NCBI GenBank assembly: GCA_028689545.1 | Contig: JAQVCX010000006.1 | Location: 1 to 64,000, forward strand | Length of the DNA stretch: 64,000 nucleotides | Direction of reading: 5' to 3' | Source: Parabacteroides sp. | GTDB lineage: Bacteria; Bacteroidota; Bacteroidia; Bacteroidales; Tannerellaceae | Shown: in pieces, positions 41,426 through 52,847 of the stretch | Position numbering within the stretch: position 1 is the first letter of the stretch | How the letters are laid out: every line of letters starts with the position of its first letter | Notes under the pieces: model-generated | The model's input: only the letters and a program-made list of their open reading frames with translations | Databases searched by the model: none | What the model was told of the DNA's origin: nothing | Made by a program: the position numbers and the translations under genes

Positions 41426-43042
41426 CTAACGTCCTAAAAGCCTATTGTAAGTTTCCTTATCATTAATGATCTGAAGCGCCTTCTGGTAACTCTGGATATC
41501 ATCATTGATAATCTGGAAGTACTGCGCCATATCATAGAGATCCCGTGCGATAAGCGCCTTGATCTGGAGCATGATCAACGGTTTCGAGCGATTGTACTGT
41601 TCTTCCACAAAGTCTATCTTCTCCTCCCCGGCCATCTTCAGAAGCTCTTCCAGGATATCCTCTCCTACCACGAAGTCTTGCTTATACCGCTGGAACTTCG
41701 AATATTTAGCCATCATCTGGTTCCGATTACGATCCAGATAGTTCATGGACACCCGATTGACCAAGCCGGAGGCTACGAGCTTCCGGTGGTAATCCGTGTA
41801 GCGAGCCGTATCCACCGGGATAAACACGTCCGGCATAATACCTCTGCCTCCGTATACGGTACGCTCGGTAACCAACGTATTATATTTCATTGAGTCCGGG
41901 AAATGAATGCTATCGGCGCTCATCAATTCTCCCCGGTTATAACGACCGATCAGATCATTGTGGTATTCCTCGATCTTTCCGTTCTCGTACGGTTTTTGTA
42001 TACAACGTCCGGTAGGCGTATAGTAGCGGGAAACCGTCAGACGGATCATGGAACCATCCGGCAGGGGAATCGGTTTCTGCACCAACCCTTTACCAAAGGT
42101 ACGGCGACCTACGATCACCCCACGGTCCCAATCTTGAATAGCGCCGGAGACGATCTCGCTGGCCGAGGCCGAGGACTCGTCCACCAACACGACCAAGCGT
42201 CCTTCTTGGAATTGTCCGCGGGCGGTAGAGTTCGCCTCCTCACGAGGTTGCTTACTCCCTTTCGTATAAACGATCAATCGGTTTTTATCCAAGAACTCAT
42301 CCGCCAGCTCTATGGCGATATTCAAATATCCCCCTCCATTACCCTGCAAATCCAGGATCAAGTTCTTCATGCCCTGTTTACGGAGCGTCTCCAACGCCTC
42401 CCTAAATTCATCGGCGGAAGAAGCGGCGAAACGGTTCAACTTAATATAACCCGTATTCTTGTCCGCCATATAAGCGGCATCCAGGCTATACACGGGGATC
42501 TTACCGCGGACGATCTTGAAATCCATCAATTCCGGAGACTTGCCCCGTTTCACTCTCACCCGCACCTCGGTACCTTTCGGCCCCCGCAGTTTCCGCATGA
42601 TATCGGTAGTCTTCATCTTCACGCCGGCGATCAAGGTATCGTCTACTTGGATGATACGGTCGCCCGCCATCAACCCCACCTTCTCGGAAGGACCTCCGGG
42701 GATCACCTGTATCACGTAAAGCGTATCCGTCAGCACATTGAACTGTATACCGATCCCATCAAAATTGCCTTGTAAAGGCTCGGTCATCTCTTTCGTCTCC
42801 TCCGGATCCATATAATTGGAATGAGGGTCCAGCTTATCCAACATACCCACTATAGCGTCTTCCACCAGCTTCGTCTCGCTCGTAGAGTCGACATATAGAT
42901 TAGAGATAGCGAACAAAGCCAATTGGAGCTTCCGGGCATCCATATTCGCTTTTTGCGCCGTCGCACCGGTAAACACACCTAAAGCGATCAGCAGGGATAA
43001 GACGATTCTTTTCATCAGATATATTCGTTTCATAATTTTCAA
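41426..43042 (-). CDS. S41-family C-terminal processing peptidase
   Basis: This 538-aa CtpA-type protease has a signal/anchor segment ([16 protein letters not shown]), a PDZ domain ([19 protein letters not shown]) and the catalytic Ser/Lys pair in [14 protein letters not shown] and FGKGLV. It cleaves proteins in the periplasm at their C-termini. Its start overlaps the coaD stop as ATGA. Start choice between several N-terminal ATGs is not certain. Confidence 0.9.
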   Translation of the reverse strand: MKIMKRIYLMKRIVLSLLIALGVFTGATAQKANMDARKLQLALFAISNLYVDSTSETKLVEDAIVGMLDKLDPHSNYMDPEETKEMTEPLQGNFDGIGIQFNVLTDTLYVIQVIPGGPSEKVGLMAGDRIIQVDDTLIAGVKMKTTDIMRKLRGPKGTEVRVRVKRGKSPELMDFKIVRGKIPVYSLDAAYMADKNTGYIKLNRFAASSADEFREALETLRKQGMKNLILDLQGNGGGYLNIAIELADEFLDKNRLIVYTKGSKQPREEANSTARGQFQEGRLVVLVDESSASASEIVSGAIQDWDRGVIVGRRTFGKGLVQKPIPLPDGSMIRLTVSRYYTPTGRCIQKPYENGKIEEYHNDLIGRYNRGELMSADSIHFPDSMKYNTLVTERTVYGGRGIMPDVFIPVDTARYTDYHRKLVASGLVNRVSMNYLDRNRNQMMAKYSKFQRYKQDFVVGEDILEELLKMAGEEKIDFVEEQYNRSKPLIMLQIKALIARDLYDMAQYFQIINDDIQSYQKALQIINDKETYNRLLGR

Positions 43043-43575
43043 TACAACTCCGTCTCTTTCGGGACGAACTGGGAAATGTCTTTGCCGTAATGTAACAACT
43101 CGCGGACGATGCTTGAGCTAATATGCGTATGCTCCGGTTCCGTAAATAAGATAAAAGTCTCGATACCCGTCAACTTACGGTTCACGTCCGCGATCGTCTT
43201 CTCGTATTCGAAATCATTGACCGTACGGATTCCTCTCAGGATGAAGCCGGCTCCGATCTCCTTGGCGAAATCTACCGTCAGTTGGTCGTAGGACATGACT
43301 TTCACCTTTGGGTTGCCCCTGTATAGATTGCGGATCGCTTCCATCCGTCTCTCCAAGGTAAAATAGGTAAGCTTCTTATCGTTGATGCCGATCGAGATCA
43401 CGATCTCATCTACCAAGTCCAACCCACGCCTTACCAAGGATTGATGTCCGATCGTGAAAGGATCGAAGGTACCGGGGAAAAGCGCGATACGCTTTTTCAG
43501 TTGACAGTTGACAGTTGACAGTTGACAGTTCGCTGCCGCTGTCGTATCAAGACTGTCGTTCTCTTTTTCATCCAT
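43039..43575 (-). CDS. coaD: Phosphopantetheine adenylyltransferase
   Basis: CoaD catalyses the fourth step of coenzyme A synthesis. Motifs are present: [11 protein letters not shown] near the core N-terminus and [10 protein letters not shown]. The core begins [10 protein letters not shown]. Upstream of it a heptamer-repeat tract encodes [11 protein letters not shown] before ATG 43575, an extension not seen in typical CoaD, so the true start may be a non-ATG codon at the core. Part of the gene is repeated DNA, which is odd for an essential gene. Confidence 0.85.
   Translation of the reverse strand: MDEKENDSLDTTAAANCQLSTVNCQLKKRIALFPGTFDPFTIGHQSLVRRGLDLVDEIVISIGINDKKLTYFTLERRMEAIRNLYRGNPKVKVMSYDQLTVDFAKEIGAGFILRGIRTVNDFEYEKTIADVNRKLTGIETFILFTEPEHTHISSSIVRELLHYGKDISQFVPKETELY
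43501..43528. repeat. Heptamer array at the coaD 5' end
   Basis: TTGACAG is repeated four times (plus strand) and continues into flanking partial copies. Being 7 bp, copy changes would shift the frame of anything translated through it. Confidence 0.9.
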
Positions 43576-43622
43576 TTCCTACATTCGTTATATATATCAT
43601 ATATTATACACTCACACCCTCA

Positions 43623-43657
43623 TCAACTGTCAACTGTCACTTGTCAACGGTCAACTA
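43623..43657. repeat. Heptamer array at the parE 3' end
   Basis: Five TCAACTG-like heptamers, two exact and three diverged, overlap the parE stop. They are in inverted orientation to the 43501 array, so the two can pair in the transcript around the coaD start. Confidence 0.8.
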
Positions 43658-45516
43658 ACCACGTCTTCCTCAACCACCAAGTTATCGATAATAAAGTTCT
43701 GTCGTTCCATGGTATTCTTTCCCATATAGAACTCCAGCATATCTTTCACGAGGTCCTCTTTCTTCATTGTCACCGGATCAAGGCGTATATCCTTGCCGAT
43801 AAAATGCTTGAACTCATCGGGCGAGATCTCTCCCAGACCTTTAAACCGGGTGATCTCCGGATTCTTCCCGGCGGCGGCTATGGCAGCCAAGCGTTCCTCC
43901 TCCGAATAACAATACCACGTCTTCTGCCGGTTACGTACCCGGAATAACGGGGTTTGCAAGATATAAACATGGTTGCGCTTAATCAAGTCGGGGAAGAATT
44001 GCAAGAAGAAAGTAATCAACAATAAACGGATGTGCATCCCATCCACGTCGGCATCTGTCGCGATAATCACCTTATTATACCGCAAGCCATCCAAGCCATC
44101 CTCGATATTCAAGGCCGCTTGAAGCAAGTTAAACTCCTCGTTCTCGTAAACGATCTTCTTTGTCAAGCCGTAACTATTCAAGGGCTTACCCCTCAAACTA
44201 AATACAGCTTGGTAATTCGGGTTACGGCTCTTCGTGATAGAACCGCTAGCCGAGTCACCCTCCGTGATGAAGATACTGCTTTCCTCTAGCAGATCCCCTT
44301 TTGAGTCGGTCAGGTGAATCCGGCAATCCCGTAGTTTCTTATTATGCAAATTCGCTTTCTTAGCGCGCTCGCGGGCCAGCTTCGTAACACCGGCGATCGC
44401 CTTACGCTCTTTCTCGGACTCCAAGATCTTCTTGAGTAAGAGCTCCGAAGTCTCCATATTCTTATGCAAATAGTTATCCAGATCATTCTTGATGAAATCA
44501 CCGATAAACTTCGCTACCGTAGGGCCATCCGGTCCTATATCTTTCGAGCCAAGCTTGGTCTTCGTCTGGCTCTCGAATACAGGCTCCTCCACTTTTATGC
44601 TGATAGCGGCCACGATACCCGCACGGATATCCGAATACTCGAAATTCTTATTGTAATATTCCTTGATGACACGGCCTATAGACTCCTTGAAAGCGGAAAG
44701 GTGCGTACCGCCTTGTGTGGTGTACTGACCATTCACGAACGAGTAGTATTCCTCTCCGTATTGGTTGCTATGCGTGATGACCACCTCGATATCCTCCCCT
44801 CTCAGATGAATGATCGGATAAAGAGGCTCGGTGGTCATATTCTCGTTCAACAAGTCTACCAGACCGTTGCGAGAATAGAAACGCTTGCCGTTGTAAATAA
44901 TGGAAAGTCCCGAGTTCAAGAAGACATAATTCTTCAATAATGCCTCGATAAACTCGTCCTTATAATGATAATCCTTAAAGATCTCACGATCCGGGATAAA
45001 GAACACTCGCGTGCCGTTCGTCTCCCCGGTCGGTTGTATATCCGATTCCTCGGTGACGATCGCCTTGCTGTATTCCACCCGCTTGCATTCCCCGTCGCGG
45101 AAACTGGTTATCAGGAAGTAACTACTCAAGGCATTCACCGCCTTGATACCCACGCCATTCAAACCCACGGATTTCTTAAACGCCTTGCTATCGTATTTAG
45201 CGCCGGTATTCATCTTGCTAGACACATCCACGACCTTCCCCAGAGGGACGCCACGACCATAATCTCGCACGGATACCGTACCTTCCTCCACTGTCACCTC
45301 GATACTTCTGCCGTACCCCATCATGTACTCGTCGATAGAGTTATCCAGCACCTCCTTCAACAACACATAGATACCATCATCGGCATAGCTACCGTCCCCC
45401 AGTTTTCCGATATACATACCGGGACGCCGGCGGATATGCTCCATCCAATCCAGTGTCTTGATGTCATCATCGTTATATTCCGTAGGTTGTTGCATCGTTG
45501 AATTCAGCTCATCCAT
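43651..45516 (-). CDS. parE: DNA topoisomerase IV subunit B
   Basis: This 621-aa type IIA topoisomerase B subunit has a GHKL ATPase, a Toprim EGDSASGS and DADVDGMHI, and a C-terminal segment. It decatenates daughter chromosomes with ParC. Length fits ParE better than GyrB, which in this group tends to be longer, but the call between them is by length and phrase only. Confidence 0.85.
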   Translation of the reverse strand: MDELNSTMQQPTEYNDDDIKTLDWMEHIRRRPGMYIGKLGDGSYADDGIYVLLKEVLDNSIDEYMMGYGRSIEVTVEEGTVSVRDYGRGVPLGKVVDVSSKMNTGAKYDSKAFKKSVGLNGVGIKAVNALSSYFLITSFRDGECKRVEYSKAIVTEESDIQPTGETNGTRVFFIPDREIFKDYHYKDEFIEALLKNYVFLNSGLSIIYNGKRFYSRNGLVDLLNENMTTEPLYPIIHLRGEDIEVVITHSNQYGEEYYSFVNGQYTTQGGTHLSAFKESIGRVIKEYYNKNFEYSDIRAGIVAAISIKVEEPVFESQTKTKLGSKDIGPDGPTVAKFIGDFIKNDLDNYLHKNMETSELLLKKILESEKERKAIAGVTKLARERAKKANLHNKKLRDCRIHLTDSKGDLLEESSIFITEGDSASGSITKSRNPNYQAVFSLRGKPLNSYGLTKKIVYENEEFNLLQAALNIEDGLDGLRYNKVIIATDADVDGMHIRLLLITFFLQFFPDLIKRNHVYILQTPLFRVRNRQKTWYCYSEEERLAAIAAAGKNPEITRFKGLGEISPDEFKHFIGKDIRLDPVTMKKEDLVKDMLEFYMGKNTMERQNFIIDNLVVEEDVVS

Positions 45517-45521
45517 ATCTC

Positions 45522-46652
45522 TTATAACTTTTTAATATACGCTCTTCTTGATTTATGATGCTCTCGCTTGAAATAATCCCATTGCGCTTGTACGGCGTTA
45601 TTCGTCTCCAACTCCGGATTACTCTCGGCATAAACGGCCCCGACACGCTTATAGATCGGAATCAAATCGTTAAACAACAAAGCGTTCACGCCTTTACCTT
45701 GATATTCCGGGGCAACTCCCGTCAGATACAGGTCTATTACCTTGGGCTTGCCCTTCAATGCTCTCAGCAAATGGAACCAGCCGAAAGGAAACATATGACC
45801 ACGAGCCTTTTGCAATGCCCGCGAAAGGTTAGGCAAGGAGATACCGAAACCCACTACCGCGTCATCCTCTTCCCTTATGATCAGCGTTACCAGATCATAA
45901 CGCAGCATAGGGATATACATCTTGATATAATAATCGATCTGCTTATCGCTCAGCGTGGAAAAGCCATACAACGAAGAGTAGGCCTTATTCAAGGTCTGAA
46001 ACAACCGATGGGCATAAGGAAGGATATCTTGCTTATTCTTGCACTTCATCACCTTCAAGCCATATTTCTTCTTCACGATCTCGCCGATACGCAAATGCTT
46101 CTCAGGTACGCCTTCCTCCGGTATGTAAATCTTGAACTCGTGCCAATCCTCATCTTTCCCATACCCCAAGCGTTCCACTTGCTTCGGATAATAAGGATAG
46201 TTATAAATTGTGGCCATCGTACCAAGCTGATCGAAACCCTCGATCAACATACCCTCGTGATCCATATCAGTAAAGCCCATCGGACCATGGATCTCCTCCA
46301 AGCCTTGTCCGCGAGCCCATTTCTCGACAGCGCCGAAAAGAGCGTCTACCACCTCGTTGTCATCAATAAAATCCAGGAAACCAAAGCGAGCACGCTTCTG
46401 CCCCCAAGTCTCGTTACACCGACGATTCACGATGCCGGCGATACGCCCTACCACCTTCCCATCCTTATAGGCTAGGAAGTAAATAGCGTCGCACATCTCA
46501 AACGCCGGATTCTTCTTCTTATCCAGCGTCATCATCTCTTCCTCTATTAAACCCGGTACGTGATAGGGATTACCCTTGTATAATTCGATATTGAACTTGA
46601 CAAACCTTTTAAGCTCCTTCCTATTGGTAACTTCTCTTATCTCTACGCTCAT
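45522..46652 (-). CDS. GNAT-like acetyltransferase family protein
   Basis: This 376-aa protein has an N-terminal region and a C-terminal acetyltransferase-like fold with [20 protein letters not shown], the acetyl-CoA-binding loop. It is a Bacteroidota family often next to parE but of unknown substrate. It lies 5 bp upstream of parE on the same strand. Confidence 0.65.
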   Translation of the reverse strand: MSVEIREVTNRKELKRFVKFNIELYKGNPYHVPGLIEEEMMTLDKKKNPAFEMCDAIYFLAYKDGKVVGRIAGIVNRRCNETWGQKRARFGFLDFIDDNEVVDALFGAVEKWARGQGLEEIHGPMGFTDMDHEGMLIEGFDQLGTMATIYNYPYYPKQVERLGYGKDEDWHEFKIYIPEEGVPEKHLRIGEIVKKKYGLKVMKCKNKQDILPYAHRLFQTLNKAYSSLYGFSTLSDKQIDYYIKMYIPMLRYDLVTLIIREEDDAVVGFGISLPNLSRALQKARGHMFPFGWFHLLRALKGKPKVIDLYLTGVAPEYQGKGVNALLFNDLIPIYKRVGAVYAESNPELETNNAVQAQWDYFKREHHKSRRAYIKKL

Positions 46653-46720
46653 CGGTAATTTTATTTAAGCGGCAAAGTTACATAAATAATCTTTTACCAT
46701 GGCATTATAAAACAAATTTA

Positions 46721-46728
46721 TACCTTTG
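46721..46728 (+). promoter_or_regulatory. Likely -7 box of the SMP-30-like gene
   Basis: TACCTTTG fits the consensus and lies 23 bp upstream of ATG 46752. Confidence 0.5.
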
Positions 46729-46751
46729 TAAACTCAGATTCATAGCATACC

Positions 46752-47699
46752 ATGAAAAAAACAGTTATTAAATTAATGTTGGCATTTATCATGCTTGAAG
46801 GGACCTCCTGCATAAACGATCCTGTTATCATCCGCCCCGATCTGGCGTTCCGAGCAGAAGCTACCACAGGAGAGGGATCGATTTGGCATCCCGATCGCAA
46901 TACACTTTTCTGGGTGGATATAGAAGGAAAGACGTTATATGAGTATATGCCGGACTCGCACAACTGCCGTTCATGGCAATTCGACCGCATGGTCTCTACC
47001 GTCGTGCCGGAAACGGACAGTACAGTAGCCATCGCTTTACAAAACGAGATCGTACGCGTAAACCTAACAGATGGGAGCACGACATCTATCGCCCCAATTC
47101 CGGATGACAACGGGAAGCTTCGTTGCAACGACGGGAAATGCGACCCGTCCGGACGTCTATGGATCGGCACCATGGGATTTGGCGCGCCTAAAGGGGCTGC
47201 CAGCCTTTATTGCGTATGGACAGACGGAAGCGTTGAGACAAAGCTGACGAAAGTCACGATCTCTAACGGAATCGTATGGTCCGCCAACAAGAAATACATG
47301 TATTACAACGACACACCGACCCGTAAGATCATACGTTTCCGATACGACGATAGTTCCGGTGACATATTGTACGATGGTGTAGCCGTAAATATACCCGAGG
47401 GCACCGGCTCGCCGGATGGAATGACGATAGATAGCAACGACAACCTTTGGGTGGCTCAATGGGGAGGTGGAGGTGTTTATTGTTACAATCCCTATACCGG
47501 CGACCTGTTGACTAAAATTATCGTACCGGCTCCCCACGTAGCGTCATGCGCTTTTGGAGGGAACGAGCTTGATACTCTTTATATAACGACCGCCCGCGCC
47601 GGGCTGAGCGAGGAGCAGCTTGAGAAATATCCACTAAGCGGCAGCGTATTCTGTTGCAAACCCGGAGCGAAAGGGGTACCGGCGAATTGTTTTCATTAA
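46752..47699 (+). CDS. SMP-30/gluconolactonase-like beta-propeller
   Basis: This 315-aa protein with an N-terminal signal-like segment (MLAFIMLEGTSC, possible lipobox) has the SGL pattern EGSIWHPDRNTLFWVDIEG and SPDGMTIDSNDNLWVAQWGG. SMP-30 enzymes hydrolyse lactones using a metal in the propeller. The natural substrate is unknown. It is likely periplasmic or lipid-anchored. Confidence 0.8.
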   Translation: MKKTVIKLMLAFIMLEGTSCINDPVIIRPDLAFRAEATTGEGSIWHPDRNTLFWVDIEGKTLYEYMPDSHNCRSWQFDRMVSTVVPETDSTVAIALQNEIVRVNLTDGSTTSIAPIPDDNGKLRCNDGKCDPSGRLWIGTMGFGAPKGAASLYCVWTDGSVETKLTKVTISNGIVWSANKKYMYYNDTPTRKIIRFRYDDSSGDILYDGVAVNIPEGTGSPDGMTIDSNDNLWVAQWGGGGVYCYNPYTGDLLTKIIVPAPHVASCAFGGNELDTLYITTARAGLSEEQLEKYPLSGSVFCCKPGAKGVPANCFH

Positions 47700-47787
47700 T
47701 AATCCGCGGGCCTATAAGTCTAATTAACACAATTGTAAAACTAAATATCAATTAAAATTGTTTCCTTTGTAAACATGGCATACAGAA

Positions 47788-47806
47788 GACGGGGCGTGCC
47801 CCCGTC
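47788..47806. repeat. Second copy of the interspersed palindrome
   Basis: GACGGGGC-GT-GCCCC-CGTC resembles the palindrome at 36078-36105 and lies in the rnr leader. It is probably a dispersed repeat. Confidence 0.5.
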
Positions 47807-47839
47807 ACCACAAAAAACAAATGCTAATAATTATACAGA

Positions 47840-50023
47840 ATGGCAAAGAATAGACCAGCAAAAAAAGACAATAAGGAGAAAAAAGGTAAAAAGGACAAGG
47901 GTGTTGGTACACGTATGAAAAAAGAAGCGATGATCCAAGCTATCATTTCCGTTTACCAATCCTCTCCCAAGGAGCCTTTCAACTATAAACAAATCAGCAA
48001 GATCATCGGAGTCGAGAACCAAGTGCAGAAATTGCAAGTGGTGGACATCCTATATGATTTGGCCGCCGAGGATATCATTACCGAGATAGATCATGGACGC
48101 TATCGCTTAAACGGGCTGGGTACCGTAGCGATAGGCACTTTTGGCCGCCGTAGCAACGGCAAGAACTCCTTCACCCCCGAAGACGGAGGCACCCCGGTAT
48201 TCATCGCGGAGCGTAATTCCGGCCACGCCATGAATGGCGATAAGGTAAAGGTACAGCTTTTCGCCAAACGTAAGGGAGCGGAACCAGAAGGAGAGGTTGT
48301 AGAGATCCTTGAGAGCCAAGAACGCACTTTCGTAGGTAAACTCCAGGTAACGAAAGGATTCGCCTTCTTGATCACGGAAAACAAGACATTAGCCAACGAT
48401 ATTTTCATTCCTAGAGACAAGCTAAAAGGCGGTAAGAATGGCGACAAAGCCATCGTACGCATCATAGAATGGCCCGAAGAAGCGAAGAACCCGCTGGGTG
48501 AGGTCATCGATATATTAGGAGTAGCCGGACAAAACAACGCCGAGATGCACGCGATCCTTGCCGAATTCGGATTGCCTTACAAATATCCTTCCTCGGTAGA
48601 AAAAGCGGCGGATAAGATTCCGGAAACGATCTCTCCGGAGGAACTTGAGAACCGGGAGGATTTCCGGGGAATAACAACCTTCACGATCGACCCGAAAGAC
48701 GCGAAAGACTTCGACGATGCTCTTTCCGCACGCCGTTTGGATAACGGGAACTGGGAGGTTGGCGTACATATCGCCAATGTAACTCATTATGTAAAGCCAG
48801 ATGGTGTCATCGATAAAGAGGCGCAAAGCCGTGCGACTTCCGTTTATCTGGTAGACCGTACGATACCGATGCTTCCCGAGCGACTTTGCAATCAAATATG
48901 CTCTTTACGTCCCGACGAGGAAAAGCTATGCTTCTCCGCAGTCTTCGAACTAAATGGCGATGCCGTGGTACAAAACGCCCGGATCTGTCGCACGATCATC
49001 AAGAGCGACCGCCGTTTTAGCTATGAGGAGGCCCAGTCCGTGATTGAGACCGGCGAGGGTGACTATAAAGAAGAGATCGTAGCGTTAAATGATTTAGCGA
49101 AGAAGTTACGTGAACGACGCTTCAAGGACGGTGCCATCAATTTCGACCGTTATGAGGTAAAATTCGAGATCGACGAATATGGCAAACCAATCAGAGTCTA
49201 TTTCAAGGAGGCGAAAGAGGCGAACAAATTGATCGAAGAGTTCATGTTATTGGCAAACCGCACGGTCGCCGAATATATAGGTCGCCCACCTAAGGGCAAG
49301 ACGAAGAAGACATTCGTCTATCGTATCCATGAGCTTCCGGACCCAGACAAGATGGAAAATTTCGCTACCTTCATCCGTCGTTTCGGCTATAAGTTGAAAA
49401 CAGAGGGAAGTAAGAGCGATGTATCCAAAGGAATCAATTCCTTATTAGATAACGTACAAGGAAAACCGGAAGAAAACTTGATCGAGACCGTAGCGATCCG
49501 TGCCATGCAAAAGGCCCGTTACTCCACGGAGAACATTGGCCATTATGGATTGGCGTTCGAGTATTATACCCATTTCACCTCTCCGATCCGCCGGTATCCG
49601 GACATGATGGTGCATCGCCTGCTAGAGCGTTATCTGGCGGGGGGACGCAGTGTCGTGAAAAGCAAGTATGAGGATCTTTGCGAACATTGCTCCAGCATGG
49701 AGCAAGTAGCCGCTAACGCGGAACGCGCTTCTATCAAATACAAGCAAGTTGAGTTCATGAGCGATAAGCTAGGCATGGTATTCGACGGCGTGATATCCGG
49801 TGTCACCGAATGGGGGCTTTACGTAGAGCTCAACGAGAATAAGTGCGAAGGACTTGTTCCTATCCGCGACTTGGATGATGATTACTACGAGTTCGACGAG
49901 AAAAGCTATTGCCTGTTGGGTCGCCGTAAAAAACGTCAATATCGTTTGGGAGATACTATTACGATCAAGGTGGCGCAAGCAAATCTGGAGCGTAAGCAAC
50001 TAGACTTCCAATTAGCGGAATAA
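47840..50023 (+). CDS. rnr: Ribonuclease R
   Basis: This 727-aa RNB-family 3'-5' exoribonuclease has a Lys-rich N-terminus (KKDNKEKKGKKDKG), cold-shock domains, the RNB active-site block with TIDPKDAKDFDDALSAR, and an S1 domain at the C-terminus. It degrades structured RNA and takes part in RNA quality control and stress survival. Confidence 0.95.
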   Translation: MAKNRPAKKDNKEKKGKKDKGVGTRMKKEAMIQAIISVYQSSPKEPFNYKQISKIIGVENQVQKLQVVDILYDLAAEDIITEIDHGRYRLNGLGTVAIGTFGRRSNGKNSFTPEDGGTPVFIAERNSGHAMNGDKVKVQLFAKRKGAEPEGEVVEILESQERTFVGKLQVTKGFAFLITENKTLANDIFIPRDKLKGGKNGDKAIVRIIEWPEEAKNPLGEVIDILGVAGQNNAEMHAILAEFGLPYKYPSSVEKAADKIPETISPEELENREDFRGITTFTIDPKDAKDFDDALSARRLDNGNWEVGVHIANVTHYVKPDGVIDKEAQSRATSVYLVDRTIPMLPERLCNQICSLRPDEEKLCFSAVFELNGDAVVQNARICRTIIKSDRRFSYEEAQSVIETGEGDYKEEIVALNDLAKKLRERRFKDGAINFDRYEVKFEIDEYGKPIRVYFKEAKEANKLIEEFMLLANRTVAEYIGRPPKGKTKKTFVYRIHELPDPDKMENFATFIRRFGYKLKTEGSKSDVSKGINSLLDNVQGKPEENLIETVAIRAMQKARYSTENIGHYGLAFEYYTHFTSPIRRYPDMMVHRLLERYLAGGRSVVKSKYEDLCEHCSSMEQVAANAERASIKYKQVEFMSDKLGMVFDGVISGVTEWGLYVELNENKCEGLVPIRDLDDDYYEFDEKSYCLLGRRKKRQYRLGDTITIKVAQANLERKQLDFQLAE

Positions 50024-50035
50024 ACAGGATTTATC

Positions 50036-50085
50036 TTTTTACAGATAAGGTTGACTCACTGAAGAGCCAACCTTATCTGTAAAAA
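50036..50085. terminator. Bidirectional terminator between rnr and hemG
   Basis: An 18-bp perfect inverted repeat (TTTTTACAGATAAGGTTG with CAACCTTATCTGTAAAAA) with U-runs on both strands ends rnr (plus) and hemG (minus). Confidence 0.9.
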
Positions 50086-50095
50086 GCACTTATAT

Positions 50096-51466
50096 TTAGA
50101 GCGATCCCGCAATTTCCATACCTTGGCGTATTCGGTCTGCCATACCGATTCCTCCCTTGATATTTCCGGCCAGGATTAAGCCAGGATAATGTTTCTCCAG
50201 CTTCTCAATCGTACGAAAACGTTCGCCACTACTTTGCTCATACTGTGGTATGGCACGGGGATGACGAAAGATACGAATCATGTCCGGCTCCCGCTCTACC
50301 GGGAATTTCAGCATTGAGTGAAAGACACGAACCACTAAGGCTCTTAATTCTCCATCCGGCAACTCGGTCAGATGAACATGGTTTACACCACCTATAAAAA
50401 AGGAGAACAAAGCCCCGCCTTCCGGCGCACGCCCTTGAAAACAAGCGGACGGAAACAAGATTCCCAGTACTTCTTTTCCCTCACGGGAAGGGATCAGCCC
50501 CCCAAACGCATCGAAGCGTAATCCCATCGTTTCACGTACCCCCACACTTACTTGCACCACCGGAGCATACCTTAACTCACTGATCCTCGACATATCCTCC
50601 GAATCGATGAATGGCAGTAATTCCGGCAAAGTATAACCTCCTGTAGTCGTAACTACCTTACGCGCTTTAATCAATCTTTCACCAGAAGGCTCCTGAAAAC
50701 GGACTAGCCACCCGCCGTCGTTCGAAGGAGATACCGTAACATGGGATGCGGATAATAAGATGCGCGACCTTCCAATCGTATCCGCCAGTGCCTCAGTCAA
50801 TCTATCTAAACCTCCTTCCGCCGAAAAGACTTTCTTGGTAGCTAACCGGTCTCGCTCTGTTTTCGGTAGTCGAGCCTTAGCGATGCTTCCTTTAATGAAA
50901 CTACCATATTGTTGTTCCAAATTATACAATTTAGGTAAGGCGTAGCGGGTGATTAGCTTCATTGGATCGCCGGCGTAAACTCCCGAAAGGAATGGGTCTA
51001 CCGCATATTCCATAAATGATTTACCAAGACGACGATACGCCAAGGCTCCAACAGGCTCATCCGGATCAGTTCCTTTCGCCCGGAAAGGTTCCCCCAAAAT
51101 ACGAAATTTGTCACCCCACGTAAACAAAGGGGTCGTGATCGCACTAAATAGTCCAGACGGTAAGGCATGAAACGTATCACCTTTCCAAATCAAACGACGT
51201 TTAGATTCCTCACGAGCCGTATCCATACGGCAGGCATGAGACAAGTCCGCGAATAAATCAGCTACCTCCGGATAAGAGACAACACCGGTATTCGGACCAC
51301 TCTCGAAGGTAAAACCATTCTCACGGAAAGTATGGATCTGCCCTCCTACCCTATTCTCACGCTCCAAGAGCAATACCTCCTTCCCCTTACGGGTCAAGTA
51401 AAATGCGGTGGTCAAGCCTGTCAACCCGGCTCCGATCACTAGAATATCTGTTTGTTGCGTTTTCAT
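50096..51466 (-). CDS. hemG: Protoporphyrinogen oxidase (HemY-type)
   Basis: This 456-aa FAD-dependent oxidase has the N-terminal nucleotide-binding GxGxxG (VIGAGLTGLTTAFYL) and the substrate-side phrase of HemY-type protoporphyrinogen oxidases. It converts protoporphyrinogen IX to protoporphyrin IX in late haem synthesis. It is the last gene of an operon with hemN, a permease and a TonB receptor. Confidence 0.85.
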   Translation of the reverse strand: MKTQQTDILVIGAGLTGLTTAFYLTRKGKEVLLLERENRVGGQIHTFRENGFTFESGPNTGVVSYPEVADLFADLSHACRMDTAREESKRRLIWKGDTFHALPSGLFSAITTPLFTWGDKFRILGEPFRAKGTDPDEPVGALAYRRLGKSFMEYAVDPFLSGVYAGDPMKLITRYALPKLYNLEQQYGSFIKGSIAKARLPKTERDRLATKKVFSAEGGLDRLTEALADTIGRSRILLSASHVTVSPSNDGGWLVRFQEPSGERLIKARKVVTTTGGYTLPELLPFIDSEDMSRISELRYAPVVQVSVGVRETMGLRFDAFGGLIPSREGKEVLGILFPSACFQGRAPEGGALFSFFIGGVNHVHLTELPDGELRALVVRVFHSMLKFPVEREPDMIRIFRHPRAIPQYEQSSGERFRTIEKLEKHYPGLILAGNIKGGIGMADRIRQGMEIAGSL

Positions 51467-51479
51467 GATTGATAGGAAA

Positions 51480-52847
51480 TTACACGGGTTTAGAGAATAA
51501 TCTGGAGGAATGGAGCATCAACTTATCGAATGAGGCCGCTACATTACGGACAAAAAGAGCCCCTTCGTCCGTCATGCGCAACCCATTCGTATCCAGCAAG
51601 ACCAATCCATCCTCTACAAATGTCCGGATCCGAGCCTTATCATAGCCGATCACATCCCATATCCTTTCGATCGGGAGCGAGAAACGGTGAGACAAATCCA
51701 GCCAGTCGATCCGAGAATTACACATCAACGACTCGATCACCCCACGGATTATTTGTTCATCTGGGCTTAACGCATATCCCTTCCGGATCGCAAATACGCC
51801 AGACTCGGCACATTCCATATATTCATTTATATCTTTACTATTCTGGGCATAAGCCGAATCTAACTGACTGATCCCCGTCACCCCAAAAGCGTAAACCTGC
51901 CCGGTAGTGCGCCGGGTACAATATCCCTGGAAATTCCGGTGAAGCCTCCCATCCAGAAGAGCTTGATATAGCTCATCCCCCTCACGCACGAAGTGATCCA
52001 TACCGACGGAGTTATATCCAGCCTCGTGCATGACACGAACCGCCTCTTGATACATCCTGCCTTTCTCTTTTCCGGAAGGAAGCCCCGCCTGCTCCAAGAT
52101 CAATTGCCGTTTATTTACCCAAGGGACATGGGCATACGAGAACGTAACCAAACGATCGGGTTCCAATTCCACCGCCTTAGATAAAGTAGCGGCGAAACTT
52201 TCCGCCGTCTGGTAAGGCAAGCCATAGATAAAATCCATATTAATACGCACATTCGCTGTCCGCGCTATCCGGAATATCGTTTCTAACGGCAAGAGGGAAG
52301 GGCGGCGATTGACCACCTTTAGCACTTTCTCATCCAAGTCTTGCACTCCCAGGCTAAAACGGTTGAAACCAGCTTCAACCAGACCTTGCCAGTAGATCTC
52401 ATCCAGATATCCTGGATGGCACTCTATCGCGATCTCCGGATTCTCTATCGTATCAAATGCCGATAACATATGCTCATTTAGTTCCTTCAGATAACGAACA
52501 GGCAAAGCCGTAGGGCTTCCACCCCCGTAATGGATCTGGGCGATAGGGCGAGAAGGGTCTAATAGAGGAATTACCCGATCTATCTCCTTATGCAAGGCGG
52601 CAATATACCGATCTACCACTTCCGGCCGCATCATCGGGAATGAGTTGCAACCGCAATAATGACAAAGATGGCGACAAAAAGGTATATGCACATAAAATGA
52701 GATATGATTCGGGCTCGCCCCATTCGAGTCCTTAATCGCAGTCTCATACATCTCGCTCGTAAACGAGCCATCAAAATAATTCGCCGGAGGATAACTTGTA
52801 TACCTAGGCACCGGCACATTATATTTTTCTAATAACTCTTGTCTCAT
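51480..52847 (-). CDS. hemN: Oxygen-independent coproporphyrinogen III oxidase
   Basis: This 455-aa radical SAM enzyme has the CxxxCxxC cluster motif in PFCRHLCHYCGCN (about 57-69) and a C-terminal HemN domain. It decarboxylates coproporphyrinogen III to protoporphyrinogen IX without oxygen, fitting an anaerobe. It overlaps the MFS gene end by 4 bp and is followed 13 bp later by hemG. Confidence 0.92.
   Translation of the reverse strand: MRQELLEKYNVPVPRYTSYPPANYFDGSFTSEMYETAIKDSNGASPNHISFYVHIPFCRHLCHYCGCNSFPMMRPEVVDRYIAALHKEIDRVIPLLDPSRPIAQIHYGGGSPTALPVRYLKELNEHMLSAFDTIENPEIAIECHPGYLDEIYWQGLVEAGFNRFSLGVQDLDEKVLKVVNRRPSLLPLETIFRIARTANVRINMDFIYGLPYQTAESFAATLSKAVELEPDRLVTFSYAHVPWVNKRQLILEQAGLPSGKEKGRMYQEAVRVMHEAGYNSVGMDHFVREGDELYQALLDGRLHRNFQGYCTRRTTGQVYAFGVTGISQLDSAYAQNSKDINEYMECAESGVFAIRKGYALSPDEQIIRGVIESLMCNSRIDWLDLSHRFSLPIERIWDVIGYDKARIRTFVEDGLVLLDTNGLRMTDEGALFVRNVAASFDKLMLHSSRLFSKPV

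Noticed and set aside
41903..42775. 290-aa plus-strand ORF over the S41 peptidase
   Set aside because: It is an antisense shadow of a gene with visible PDZ and catalytic motifs.
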